44,360 nucleotides of DNA, taken from NCBI GenBank assembly GCA_035550775.1, contig DASZOO010000163.1:1-44360 (forward strand). The letters are read 5' to 3'. Both the position numbers and the translations under genes were made by a program. The stretch's first letter is position 1. The number at the start of each line of letters is the position of its first letter. The DNA comes from JAOUEA01 sp035550775. Lineage in GTDB: Bacteria; Actinomycetota; UBA4738; HRBIN12. The notes below the pieces were generated by a model that did not search any database, was not told the DNA's origin, and was given only the letters and a program-made list of their open reading frames with translations. Positions 22,563 to 34,471 of this stretch are shown piece after piece.

Positions 22563-24823
22563 GGGCGCGGCCAGGCCTTCCACTCGCCCTCGGCGTCTCT
22601 GCCGCGTCGGGCATCCTGTTGTCGGTGGCGTTCCCTCCGGTGGGGGCGTGGCCGGTCGCCTTCGTCGCCATCGTGCCCCTGCTCTGGCTGCTGCGGGACG
22701 CCGGCCCGCGGCGGGGGTTCGTGCTCGGGCTCGCGTACGGCCTGACGTTCCACGGCGCCACCCTCTACTGGATCCTGCGGTTCGGAGAGATGGCCTGGGT
22801 GGCGCTCACCCTCGTCTCGGCGCTGTGGGTCGCCGCGTTCGGTGCCCTCGTGCCTGGTCTCCGCCGCCCCGGGAGGCCGGTGATCACGGTGCTCGGTGTC
22901 GCGTCTGCCTGGACGGTCCTCGAGTGGCTGAAGGGGATGTGGCCGCTCGGAGGCTTCACCTGGGGCACGGTCGGGGTTTCTCAGGTCGACAACCCCGCCA
23001 CCGTGCGACTGGGCACGCTCGCCGGGGTGTGGGGGGTGTCGTTCGCGGTCGTCGCCGCGAACGCCGCCATCGAGCTGGCCCTCGACACCAGCGCGGCCCG
23101 CCGGGGGCGTGTGCTGGTCCTCGCCGGGGCGCTCGTGCTGGCGTCGGCGCCGGTGGCCGTTCCGTTCGCGACGGCCGACGGGCAGCCGATCGACGTCGCC
23201 ACGCTCCAGATCGACGTGCGGGAGGCGCGGGAGGGCTCGATCGTCGACGAAGACCTCCAGGTGGCCCGACTCAACCTCGAACAGCATCGACGCCTCGCCG
23301 CCGGCCCGGTGCCCGACCTCGCGGTGTGGGGGGAGGGTGCCCTGGACCCGGGAGCGGTCGCCGACCCGGACGTGCGAACGGCCGTCTCCCAGGTCGTGGC
23401 CGAGGTCGGCGCCCCGACCCTCATCGGTGCGGTCGTCGACGACCCGGATGGGACCCAGCACACGTCGGTGCTCCAGCTCGACGCGTCGGGGCGGGAGGTG
23501 GATCGGTACGACAAGACGCACCTCGTGCCGTTCGGCGAGTACGTGCCGTTCCGGTCGCGCCTGGGTTGGATCGACGCCATCGACCAGGTGCCCGTGGATC
23601 GAACGCCGGGGGCGTCCACCCACCTGCTCTCGAGTCCGGGGCTCCCGCCGTTCGCGACGCCGATCTGCTTCGAGAACTCCTTCCCCTCGATCACGCGGGC
23701 GATCGTGGCCGAGGGGGCGGGCTTCGTGGTGGTGCCCGTGAACAACGCGTCCTACGGGTTCACGGCGGCCAGCGCGCAACACCTGCAGATGTCGCAGATG
23801 CGGGCGATCGAGACCGGTCGCTGGTACGTGAACGCGGCGATCTCGGGCATCAGCGCGTTCGTGGATCCGTCGGGGCGCATCGTCGCGTCGGCGGACCTGT
23901 TCGAGCGCGATATCCTCCGGCACACCATCCGCGCTTCCGATCGACGCACGTGGTACGTGAGGCTGGGGGAGTGGCTCCCCTGGCTGGCCCTCGGCTTCCT
24001 CGCGGTGGCGTTCGCCATCCCACGTCGCCGGGTGACGTCGCATGCCACGCCGGGGCCACTGGCACCCGGGGTGCGGACGCTGGTGATCCTGCCCACGTTC
24101 GAGGAGCGGGCCACGATCGAGCAGGTGCTCCGCGGGGTGCGGAAGGCCCCGCAGGACGTCGACGTTCTCGTGGTCGACGATTCCTCGCCCGACGGGACCG
24201 CTTCGGTGGTCCGCGACGTCATGTCGGCGGAACCGCACATCAGGCTCGTGCAGCGGTCGCGGCGCTCGGGTCTCGCGAGCGCCTACCTGGAGGGATTCCG
24301 CACCGCTCTGCAGGAAGGCTACGACCTCGTGGTGGAGATGGACTCCGACATGTCCCACGATCCCGCCGAGCTGCCCAGGCTGCTCGATGCCGCGGCCGCC
24401 GGGGCCGACCTGGTCGTGGGGAGCCGCTACGTCCCCGGTGGTTCCGTCACGAACTGGAGCCGCGGCCGCGTCGCGCTGTCGCGTGTGGGCAACACGTATG
24501 CCCGCCTGATGCTCGGCATCCCGATGCACGACGCCACCAGCGGGTTCCGCGTCTACCGGAAGGACCTGCTCGCCGACCTCCTCGTGGAGCCGATCGCCTC
24601 CGATGGATACGGGTTCCAGATCGAGCTCGTGCTGCGGTCGTGGCACCTGGGCGCCGCGCTCGCCGAGGTCCCGATCACGTTCCGGGAGCGTGAGCACGGC
24701 CACTCCAAGCTGTCCCGGCGCATCGTGGTCGAGGCCCTGTGGCTCGTGACCCGTTGGGGACTGGCCGAGCGCTTCGGGCCGGGACCGCGCGGGCGGTCCG
24801 ACCGTGCGGCCGAGCCTCGCTGA
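22553..24823 (+). CDS. apolipoprotein N-acyltransferase fused to polyprenol-phosphate mannosyltransferase (Lnt-Ppm1)
   Basis: A 756-aa two-domain membrane enzyme, as in mycobacterial Ppm1. The first 500 residues are Lnt, which transfers a fatty acid to the N-terminal cysteine of lipoproteins. About six membrane helices precede a nitrilase-type domain with triad E261 (VWGEGAL), K321 (YDKTHLVPFGEYVPF) and C372 (TPICFENS), then a last helix near 480-495. From about 505 a GT2 glycosyltransferase domain begins (LVILPTFEERATI, VVDDSSPDGT, DxD at D597-D599 in MDSDMSHDP); it makes polyprenol-phosphate-mannose for cell-envelope glycans. The TTG at 22553 was chosen because the first helix begins about 10 residues later. 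No other start codon fits well, so the exact start is uncertain. Confidence 0.92.
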   Translation: MRLRARPGLPLALGVSAASGILLSVAFPPVGAWPVAFVAIVPLLWLLRDAGPRRGFVLGLAYGLTFHGATLYWILRFGEMAWVALTLVSALWVAAFGALVPGLRRPGRPVITVLGVASAWTVLEWLKGMWPLGGFTWGTVGVSQVDNPATVRLGTLAGVWGVSFAVVAANAAIELALDTSAARRGRVLVLAGALVLASAPVAVPFATADGQPIDVATLQIDVREAREGSIVDEDLQVARLNLEQHRRLAAGPVPDLAVWGEGALDPGAVADPDVRTAVSQVVAEVGAPTLIGAVVDDPDGTQHTSVLQLDASGREVDRYDKTHLVPFGEYVPFRSRLGWIDAIDQVPVDRTPGASTHLLSSPGLPPFATPICFENSFPSITRAIVAEGAGFVVVPVNNASYGFTAASAQHLQMSQMRAIETGRWYVNAAISGISAFVDPSGRIVASADLFERDILRHTIRASDRRTWYVRLGEWLPWLALGFLAVAFAIPRRRVTSHATPGPLAPGVRTLVILPTFEERATIEQVLRGVRKAPQDVDVLVVDDSSPDGTASVVRDVMSAEPHIRLVQRSRRSGLASAYLEGFRTALQEGYDLVVEMDSDMSHDPAELPRLLDAAAAGADLVVGSRYVPGGSVTNWSRGRVALSRVGNTYARLMLGIPMHDATSGFRVYRKDLLADLLVEPIASDGYGFQIELVLRSWHLGAALAEVPITFREREHGHSKLSRRIVVEALWLVTRWGLAERFGPGPRGRSDRAAEPR

Positions 24824-24868
24824 CCGTGGCGCTGGGCAACGCCGGTGCGACGTGGCACGATCGCGCAG

Positions 24869-25312
24869 GTGACCAGCCCACCTGCCGCGGCGCCGCACCT
24901 GCGTGATCTCGCCCGGCTGCGCCGCGTCCGCGACCGGATCGACCGGGAGTACGCGCAGCCGCTCGACGTCGAGGCGCTCGCCCACGGCGCGCACATGTCG
25001 GCCGGCCACCTCAGCCGTCAGTTCCGCCTCGCCTACGGCGAGTCCCCCTACAGCTACCTGATGACTCGTCGCATCGAGCGCGCGATGGCGCTGCTGCGTC
25101 GTGGCGACCTGAGCGTCACGGAGGTCTGCTTCGAGGTCGGCTGCTCGTCGCTCGGCACCTTCAGCACTCGCTTCACGGAGCTGGTCGGCATGCCGCCCAG
25201 CGCCTATCGGCGCGACGAGGGAGGCGCGATGGAGGGGATGCCGCCCTGCGTGGCGAAACGGGTGACCAGACCGGTCAGGAATCGAGAAGCGCCGGCCACC
25301 CGGCCCAGCTAG
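24869..25312 (+). CDS. AraC family transcriptional regulator
   Basis: A 147-aa protein that is essentially only the AraC-type DNA-binding domain with its two helix-turn-helix units: HMSAGHLSRQFRLAYGE (first) and CFEVGCSSLGTFSTRF (second), ending at GMPPSAYRR. There is no ligand-binding domain, so effector sensing must come from elsewhere or be absent. GTG 24869 was chosen: CACGAT lies 7 bases upstream, and the frame stays open to 24845. The gene is paired with the VOC gene 9 bases downstream, an arrangement often seen for such short AraC proteins. Confidence 0.88.
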   Translation: MTSPPAAAPHLRDLARLRRVRDRIDREYAQPLDVEALAHGAHMSAGHLSRQFRLAYGESPYSYLMTRRIERAMALLRRGDLSVTEVCFEVGCSSLGTFSTRFTELVGMPPSAYRRDEGGAMEGMPPCVAKRVTRPVRNREAPATRPS

Positions 25313-25321
25313 GGTGACGCC
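25310..25321 (+). promoter_or_regulatory. VOC gene -10 box overlapping AraC stop codon
   Basis: TAGGGT (25310-25315) stands 6 bases before ATG 25322. Its first three bases are the TAG stop of the AraC gene. A leaderless mRNA is likely. Confidence 0.5.
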
Positions 25322-25732
25322 ATGGACCTCACGATCTTCCAGGCGATGCTCCCGCACGAGGATCCGGACGCCTCCCTGGCCTTCTATCGCGACGCCCTGG
25401 GCTTCGAGGTGCGCAACGACGTCGAGTATGGCGGCATGCACTGGATCACGGTCGGCCCTGCCGACCAGCCCGGCACGTCCATCGTGTTGTACCCGCCGGC
25501 GGCGGACCCCGGCCTCACCGACGACGAGCGCCGCACCGTCGCCGAGATGATGGCCAAGGGCACCTACGCCTCGATCAACCTGGCCACGACCGACATCGAC
25601 GGTACCTTCGAGCGTCTGCAAGCCAGCGACGCCGAGATCGTCCAGGAGCCGATCGATCAGCCGTACGGCATCCGTGACTGCGCCATCCGCGATCCCGCGG
25701 GCAATCTGATCCGGATCCAGGAGCTGCGCTGA
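25322..25732 (+). CDS. VOC family (glyoxalase-like) protein
   Basis: A 136-aa protein of the vicinal-oxygen-chelate superfamily. Two beta-alpha-beta-beta-beta modules are visible: FQAMLPHEDPDASLAFYRDALGF, in two adjoining parts, at the start, and TTDIDGTFERLQASDAEIV followed by DCAIRDPAGNLIRIQEL at the end. Members bind metals or sequester drugs, or catalyse isomerase/dioxygenase steps; the role cannot be inferred. It is next to a short AraC-type regulator that may control it. Confidence 0.87.
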   Translation: MDLTIFQAMLPHEDPDASLAFYRDALGFEVRNDVEYGGMHWITVGPADQPGTSIVLYPPAADPGLTDDERRTVAEMMAKGTYASINLATTDIDGTFERLQASDAEIVQEPIDQPYGIRDCAIRDPAGNLIRIQELR

Positions 25733-25790
25733 GCCGATCGCAGGGGCACGCGCACGGGGATCCATCGTTCACGAGGAGGAGGGACTCGGC

Positions 25791-26261
25791 ATGGCTGAGA
25801 GGCAGGCCGCGAAGAAGGGCACCAGGAAGCCCGCCAAGCGCACGGCGACATCGGCGAAGGGATTCACGCCCGAGGAACGGGCCGCGATGAGGGAGCGCGC
25901 CCGGGAGCTGAAGGCGGAGGCGGCCAAGGCGGACGGGGAGAAGGCCCTGCTGGAGAAGGTCGCCGAGATGAAGGGGACGGACCGCGCCATGGCCTCGCGG
26001 CTCCACGAGATCATCACGGCCGCCGCGCCGGGCCTCTCGCCGAAGACCTGGTACGGGATGCCCGCGTACGCCAAGGACGGCAAGATCGTGTGCTTCTTCC
26101 AGAGCGCGGAGAAGTTCGACGCCAGGTACGCGACGTTCGGCTTCAGCGATGAGGCGAACCTCGATCAGGGCGCGATGTGGCCGACCTCCTGGGCGCTCAG
26201 GGAGCTGACCGCCGCCGAGGAGAAGAAGATCGTCACGCTCGTGAAGAAGGCGATGCGCTGA
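25791..26261 (+). CDS. DUF1801/YdhG-like protein
   Basis: A 156-aa protein. The first 50 residues are Lys/Ala/Arg-rich and probably disordered or nucleic-acid binding. The rest resembles the DUF1801 (YdhG/YdeI) fold, with LHEIITAAAPGLSPKTWYGM followed by PAYAKDGKIVCFF and KFDARYATFGF. Function is unknown. ATG 25791 has GAGGAGG at the right distance. It stands alone between the VOC gene and the UvrA-like gene. Confidence 0.78.
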   Translation: MAERQAAKKGTRKPAKRTATSAKGFTPEERAAMRERARELKAEAAKADGEKALLEKVAEMKGTDRAMASRLHEIITAAAPGLSPKTWYGMPAYAKDGKIVCFFQSAEKFDARYATFGFSDEANLDQGAMWPTSWALRELTAAEEKKIVTLVKKAMR

Positions 26262-26297
26262 GGATCGGATCGCTCCGGTCCAGGGGTGGGGGTGTTG

Positions 26298-28682
<2,385 letters not shown>

Positions 28683-28729
28683 CCGCGCCCCGGAGGCGCC
28701 TCGCGTGCGGCCCCGCTCGTCCGGTCGGC

Positions 28730-28757
28730 TTCCCCGATAATGGACATTATGTCACGT
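28730..28757. other. dif: candidate dif site (XerC/XerD recombination site)
   Basis: A 28-bp site of dif layout: left arm TTCCCCGATAA, central TGGACA, right arm TTATGTCACGT. The core ATAATG-GA-CATTAT (28737-28750) is a near-perfect dyad and the only AT-rich island in the area. Compared with E. coli dif, whose arms end ATAA and begin TTATGT, 17 of 28 positions agree, including the whole inner half of both arms. It lies in the gap between two convergent genes, where gene orientation switches. XerC and XerD would resolve chromosome dimers here. Confidence 0.8.
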
Positions 28758-28771
28758 TGAGCTGACGAGAC

Positions 28772-28993
28772 CTACCGTCCGGCGGCCGGGCGCTCGTTCC
28801 CCCGCTTGAAGTTGCCCGTCGCCCGCGCCAGCAGCTGCTGGACCTGCTCGGAACCGGCGCCGTCCAAGGCAGCGGCCAGCCGTGACGCCTTGACTCCCGA
28901 CACGGTCACGACGACCCGGGAGCGCCAGGACACCCGCACGCGCCCGTCCTTCGTGATCGTGTATCCGAACGGCCCGTCGTCCCCGTCCGCCAT
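28772..28993 (-). CDS. small conserved-looking protein, unknown function
   Basis: A 73-aa protein starting at ATG 28993 (MADGDDGPFGYTITKDGRV). The N-terminal half looks like a short beta meander (VRVSWRSRVVVTVSG) and the C-terminal half like helices (ASRLAAALD, VQQLLARATGNF) with a basic tail. It reads like small proteins found in actinobacteria without known function. An upstream ATG would extend it 10 residues into gcvPB. It is the last gene of the minus-strand run before the dif candidate and lies 5 bases beyond the gcvPB stop. Confidence 0.65.
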   Translation of the reverse strand: MADGDDGPFGYTITKDGRVRVSWRSRVVVTVSGVKASRLAAALDGAGSEQVQQLLARATGNFKRGNERPAAGR

Positions 28994-28998
28994 GGAGT

Positions 28999-30488
<1,490 letters not shown>

Positions 30489-30492
<4 letters not shown>

Positions 30493-31793
30493 GCCATCAC
30501 CTCTGCCATCGCGGCCACGAACGCGTCGATCTCCCTGCGGGAGCGCCGCTCGGTCACGGCGACCACGAGCACGTCGTCGCCGGCTCGGGGCATCGACACC
30601 CCGGCCAGGAAGCCGCGCTCGACCATGCGGTCGATCACCTCGGCGGCAGGGCGCGGCAACCGAACGGCGAACTCCTTGAAGCAGGCGTCGTCGGGGAACA
30701 GCCGCTCGACGCCGGGGATCGTCTCCAGCTCCCGGGCGGCGTAGGCGGCCTTCGAGACGCACTGTCGCCCGAGCTCGGCGAGCCCCTGGGGCCCGAGCCA
30801 GGCCAGGTAGACGGCCGCTGCCAGCGCCATCAGGGTCTGGTTCGTGCAGATGTTCGACGTCGCCTTGTCCCGACGGATGTGCTGCTCCCGAGCCTGCAGG
30901 GTCAGCACGTAGCCGGTGCGGCCCTCGACGTCGACCGTCTCGCCCACGATGCGTCCCGGGAGCTTGCGCACGTCGTCCATGCGCGCCGCGATGATGCCCA
31001 GGTAGGGGCCCCCGTAGTTGAGGTGGTTCCCGAGCCCCTGGCCTTCGGCGACGGCGATGTCGACGCCGAGCTCCCCCGGCGGGGCGAGCACGCCGAGGGA
31101 GAGCGGATCGAACACCTGGACGGACCTCGCTCCCCCCGCGTGCGCCGCGTCGGATCGTTCCCGGACCGGCTCGAGCACTCCATAGGCGTTGGGATGCTGC
31201 ACGACCACCGCCGCGACGTCGTCCGTCACCGGCGGATCCCCCTCGAAGGACTCCGGCTCGTACCCCGCTCCCCTGCCGGCCGTGCGCAAGGCCTCGACCA
31301 TGCGGGGCTCGACACCGGCGGCGACGAGCACCCTCGAGCGACCGGGAGCGAGCGTCATGTGCACCGCCTCGACGAGGGCGGTGGCGCCGTCGTAGAGGGA
31401 CGCGTTGGAGACGTCGAGGCCGGTGAGCTCGCAGATCATCGACTGGTACTCGAACAGGGCCTGCAGCACGCCCTGCGACAGCTCCGGCTGGTACGGGGTG
31501 TACGACGTGTAGAACTCGCTGCGCCCGGCCAACGCCCAGACCACCGACGGCACGTAGTGGTCGTAGGCACCACTACCCGCGAAACAGATGAGGTCGTCGG
31601 CGCTTCGGTTCCGGCCGGCGAGGGAACGCAGATCGGCCGCGAGCTCGATCTCGCTCATCCCATCGGGGATCGTGAGGGGTCGATCGAGGCGGACCGGAGC
31701 AGGGATCTGCGCGAACAGCTCGTCGATCGAGGCGTGTCCCGTGACGGCGAGCATCTCTCGGATCTCTCCGTCGGTGTGCGGGCTGAACCTCAC
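30489..31793 (-). CDS. gcvPA: glycine decarboxylase subunit 1 (P-protein alpha)
   Basis: The alpha subunit of glycine decarboxylase, 434 aa. Typical segments are visible: GSGAYDHYVPSVV, SEFYTSYTPYQPELSQG, SNASLYDGATA and TSNICTNQTLMALAA. It pairs with GcvPB, and the ATGA overlap supports equal synthesis. The GTG start at 31793 has TAGACT 8 bases upstream, so this gene may also start a leaderless transcript of its own within the end of the nuclease-like gene. Confidence 0.95.
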
Positions 31794-31807
31794 GTCAGCT
31801 CAGTCTA
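31794..31807 (-). promoter_or_regulatory. internal -10 box for gcvPA
   Basis: On the minus strand TAGACT (31807-31802) is followed by 8 bases and then the gcvPA GTG at 31793. The box lies inside the 3' end of the upstream coding region. Confidence 0.45.
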
Positions 31808-32232
31808 CGGAGCCTCGCGGGTGACGACCCGAGCGGGAGGGGGGCGGCCTCCGGCGCGCGCGACCGGGCGTCGGTCAGCCCGTACTTCGTCACGAGCGAG
31901 AGGTAGTCGCGCTGGTAGAAGATCTTGCAGGTGATCTCCGGGTAGCGCTCTCGAAGGCGTCGGACCTTCCGGTTCTTCTTCGTCACGAGCTTCTGGTTCA
32001 GGGTCGTGATCTCGATGTAGAGATCGAACTCCGGCAGGAAGAAGTCGGGGGTGAAGCGCTGCAGCACCCGGCCTTCCTTGTCGAAGTCGATGTCGAACGT
32101 CGTGGGCTCGTACTCCCAATCGATGCCGTAGAAGTCGAGGAGCTGCGCGAACTGGCGCTCGGAGGCGTGTGCGAAGCCGATCGTGTCGCTCTTGAGGGGC
32201 GCTGCGTCGAGGTCGGCGGACCGCGCGCTCAC
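31795..32232 (-). CDS. PD-(D/E)XK-like nuclease-fold protein
   Basis: A 145-aa protein with a likely restriction-endonuclease-like core: E25 in ASERQFAQLL, D63 in RFTPDFFLPEFDLY, and E74 in YIEITTL. The third position of the ExK motif is T76, not Lys; K81 in LNQKL may take its place. Proteins of this type (DUF559-like) are often small accessory nucleases. Start overlaps merR by 4 bases, and the stop is 1 base from gcvPA, so it is firmly within the operon. Why a nuclease-like protein is here is unclear. Confidence 0.6.
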   Translation of the reverse strand: MSARSADLDAAPLKSDTIGFAHASERQFAQLLDFYGIDWEYEPTTFDIDFDKEGRVLQRFTPDFFLPEFDLYIEITTLNQKLVTKKNRKVRRLRERYPEITCKIFYQRDYLSLVTKYGLTDARSRAPEAAPLPLGSSPARLRRLS

Positions 32233-32675
32233 GACCCTCCGCTCGCGGCCCGGCGGGGCCGCGGTGGCGACGACGAGGCGACGGAATCCTCGAGGTCGCT
32301 GTACACGGCGTCGAGCGAGATCGCGAACACGCCCTGGCCGTCGTTGAGCAGGTCGACCACCGCCTCGGGTGAGTGAGCCTCGTACACGCCGTTCCCGTCG
32401 GACATCAGGGTCACGCCGTGCGGCGGCCGGTCCATCGCCTGCAGGTGGTCGACCGCCCTGCGGACCCGCTGCAGCGACACGCCGGTGTCGAGCAGCTTCT
32501 TGATCACCTTGAGCGTGGCGAGATCCTGGAACGAGTACAGCCGCTGCGTGCCGGAACCGTGGGCGTCCTTGATCGACGGGGTCACGAGGCCGGTCCGGGT
32601 CCAGTAATCGAGCTGACGGTACGAGATGCCCGCGATGCGCTTGGCCTCGGGCGCACGGAACCCCTGTTCGCTCAT
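32229..32675 (-). CDS. MerR family transcriptional regulator
   Basis: A 148-aa MerR-type regulator with the N-terminal HTH (RIAGISYRQLDYWTRTGLV) and the wing and helix region (RLYSFQDLATLKVIKKLLDTGVSLQRVRRAV). The C-terminal part is short, ends in Ser/Pro/Arg-rich sequence and has no metal-binding cysteines. In Mycobacterium a MerR gene sits between the DUF151 gene and gcvP as here. ATG 32675 was chosen because CGGAG lies right before it; GTG 32681 is an alternative. A strong promoter lies upstream. Confidence 0.87.
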   Translation of the reverse strand: MSEQGFRAPEAKRIAGISYRQLDYWTRTGLVTPSIKDAHGSGTQRLYSFQDLATLKVIKKLLDTGVSLQRVRRAVDHLQAMDRPPHGVTLMSDGNGVYEAHSPEAVVDLLNDGQGVFAISLDAVYSDLEDSVASSSPPRPRRAASGGS

Positions 32676-32708
32676 CACCACTCCGGAATCACGTCGATGT
32701 GTTTCGGC

Positions 32709-32737
32709 AGCGTAGGGCGGCTATCCAGGCGTGTCAA
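32709..32737 (-). promoter_or_regulatory. promoter of merR-nuclease-gcvPAB operon
   Basis: On the minus strand TTGACA (32737-32732) and TACGCT (32714-32709) are spaced by 17 bases. This is the best sigma-70-type match seen in the window. Transcription would begin near 32702. Confidence 0.7.
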
Positions 32738-32843
32738 CGGTCCGCGGTCCCCCGGGGGCATCCGCCGAGCTCAAGTTCCCGGCTCGCGCGCCCGATGTCT
32801 TCCTAGTCATGAATGGTCAGCCGATCGTGGGAGTCACGGACCG

Positions 32844-33287
32844 ATGACAGGGTCCCTGCGGCGCCTGGCCGCGGTGGTCGCCGTGGGCGTCAGCCTCGCG
32901 CTCGTGCCGGCCGCCTCGCACGCCCGCACACCCAACTACGCGTGGAAGATGTACGAGAAGACGAACGCCGCGCGGGCGCATCACCACGTGGCGCGGCTCG
33001 AGCGCGCCAGCCGGCTCACCGACGAAGCCACTCGCCACGCTCGCGCGATGGCTCGCCGCGGGACGTTGTTCCACTCGTCCGGACCGAGCCGGTACGGCGT
33101 GCGGTGCTGGACCTGGGGCGAGAACGTCGGCTGGACCAGCGGCAACGTCGGACAGCTGCAGCGGGCGTTCATGAACAGCCCGTCGCACCGGCGCAACGTG
33201 CTCAACCGGACCTTCAAGCGGGTCGCCGTGGGAGCTGCCACCGACGATCGCGGGCGCCTCTACGTCGTCCTGTTCTTCTGCGCCTGA
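32844..33287 (+). CDS. secreted CAP/SCP-domain protein
   Basis: A 147-aa protein with an N-terminal signal peptide (about residues 1-27, ending ASHA), then a CAP (SCP/PR-1) domain. Visible CAP features are NAARAHHHV, LTDEATRHARAMA, the HSSG segment, GENVGW, and MNSPSHRRNVLN. Bacterial CAP proteins are secreted and of unclear function, sometimes lipid-binding or protease-like. It is the only plus-strand gene right of the dif candidate and stands alone. The upstream merR promoter runs the other way. Confidence 0.85.
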   Translation: MTGSLRRLAAVVAVGVSLALVPAASHARTPNYAWKMYEKTNAARAHHHVARLERASRLTDEATRHARAMARRGTLFHSSGPSRYGVRCWTWGENVGWTSGNVGQLQRAFMNSPSHRRNVLNRTFKRVAVGAATDDRGRLYVVLFFCA

Positions 33288-33318
33288 CCCTCGGGTCCAG
33301 GCGCGCCAGCGCCGATCG

Positions 33319-33792
33319 TCAGCCGGCGAAATCCTCGGGCGTGACCGTGTCGAGGAACTCGCGGAACTTCTCGACCTCCTCGTCCTCATCGTCGGGGATC
33401 AGGATCGAGGCCTCCTCGAGAACGTCCTCGTGGACGAAGATCGGCACCGACATGCGGACCGCCAGCGCGATCGCGTCGGACGGGCGAGACGAGACCTCGT
33501 AGTCCTCCCCGCGCCGGTTCATCGCGATCGTGGCGTAGAACGTCGACTCGCGCAGCTCCGTCACCTCGATGCGGCGAACGTCGACCGAGAGATCCTCGAG
33601 GATCGTCCGGAGCAGGTCGTGGGTCATGGGGCGGGGCGTGACGACGCCCTGGAGCGAGAGCGCGATCGCCGCGGCTTCGGCCGCGCCGATCCAGATCGGG
33701 AGGTACCGCTCACCGTCACGTTCCCGCAGCAACACGATCGGCTGGTTGGTCGGGAGCTCCACCCGCACCCCGGTGAGTTCCATCTCGATCAT
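33319..33792 (-). CDS. DUF151 bifunctional nuclease-family protein
   Basis: A 157-aa protein of the DUF151/BFN family, with MIEMELTGVRVE at the start, LPIWIGAAEAAAIA, TPRPMTHDLL, and SSRPSDAIALAVR in the conserved core. Some members are reported as nucleases. ATG 33792 was chosen because TACGCT lies 6 bases upstream. It is the equivalent of the mycobacterial gene between the two MerR genes near garA. Confidence 0.9.
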   Translation of the reverse strand: MIEMELTGVRVELPTNQPIVLLRERDGERYLPIWIGAAEAAAIALSLQGVVTPRPMTHDLLRTILEDLSVDVRRIEVTELRESTFYATIAMNRRGEDYEVSSRPSDAIALAVRMSVPIFVHEDVLEEASILIPDDEDEEVEKFREFLDTVTPEDFAG

Positions 33793-33804
33793 CGTCCGAG
33801 CGTA
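33793..33804 (-). promoter_or_regulatory. DUF151 gene -10 box (leaderless start)
   Basis: On the minus strand TACGCT (33804-33799) is followed by 6 bases and then the ATG at 33792. Confidence 0.55.
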
Positions 33805-33845
33805 ACCTCGGGTCACGGGTCGGGCAACCGAGCCGCCGCGGCGGC

Positions 33846-34421
33846 TCAGACGCTCGCGAACCGGGGCGTGAGGGCCGCGGGATCGGCCTCGAGCGCACCG
33901 AGGTCGTCGACCTGCAGGATGTCGGGCAGGTTCCGGTACCGCTCCCGGAAGTCCAGCCCGTATCCGACGACGAAGCTGTCGGGGCACTCGAACCCGACGT
34001 AGCGCGGCGTGATCGGCACGATGCGCCGGACCGACTTGTCGAGCAGTGTGCAGACCTCGACCGACGCGGGACCGCGCGCACGGAGCACCCCGAGCAGGTA
34101 TCGCAGCGTGAGGCCCGTGTCGACGATGTCCTCCACGAGGATCACATCGCGACCGGCGAGGTCGACGTCGACGTCGAGCAGGATCTGCACCCGTCCGAGG
34201 GACTCCTCGGCGTCGCCGTAGCGGCTGATCGCCATGAAGTGCGGCTCCAACGCCAACGGCACCGCTCGCATCAGGTCCGCGAGGAACACCGCGCCGCCCT
34301 TGAGCACCGTGATGAGCACGGGCTCTCGCCCCACGTAGTCCCCGGCGATCGTGCGGCCGAGTTCCTGCACCCGGCGGCGGATGTCCTCGCGTCCGAACAG
34401 GACGCTCGCGACCTCCGTCAT
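33846..34421 (-). CDS. hpt: hypoxanthine phosphoribosyltransferase
   Basis: A 191-aa purine salvage enzyme that makes IMP (and often GMP) from hypoxanthine (guanine) and PRPP. The PRPP-binding loop is VILVEDIVDTGLTL. ITVLKGGAVFLADL and the C-terminal FVVGYGLDFRERYRNLP also match the family closely. Length is normal. It runs with the minus-strand group; TAGGCT lies 9 bases before the ATG, overlapping the space after the carboxypeptidase gene. Confidence 0.94.
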   Translation of the reverse strand: MTEVASVLFGREDIRRRVQELGRTIAGDYVGREPVLITVLKGGAVFLADLMRAVPLALEPHFMAISRYGDAEESLGRVQILLDVDVDLAGRDVILVEDIVDTGLTLRYLLGVLRARGPASVEVCTLLDKSVRRIVPITPRYVGFECPDSFVVGYGLDFRERYRNLPDILQVDDLGALEADPAALTPRFASV

Positions 34422-34436
34422 GACGGCCGGAGCCTA
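34422..34436 (-). promoter_or_regulatory. hpt -10 box
   Basis: On the minus strand TAGGCT (34436-34431) is followed by 9 bases and then the ATG at 34421, giving at most a 2-3 base leader. Confidence 0.45.
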
Positions 34437-34471
34437 GCAGGCCTCACCGGAACGTCCGCCGGGCCGGCGTT

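Noticed and set aside
21842..25765. 1300-codon minus-strand open frame over the Lnt-Ppm1 region
   Set aside because: Same effect: no stop codons in a GC-rich antisense frame, with a low-complexity translation and no domain.
28685..28699. GCGCC/GGCGC hairpin after the UvrA-like gene as a terminator
   Set aside because: Only a 5-bp stem with no T-run; hairpins of this strength are expected by chance in this base composition.
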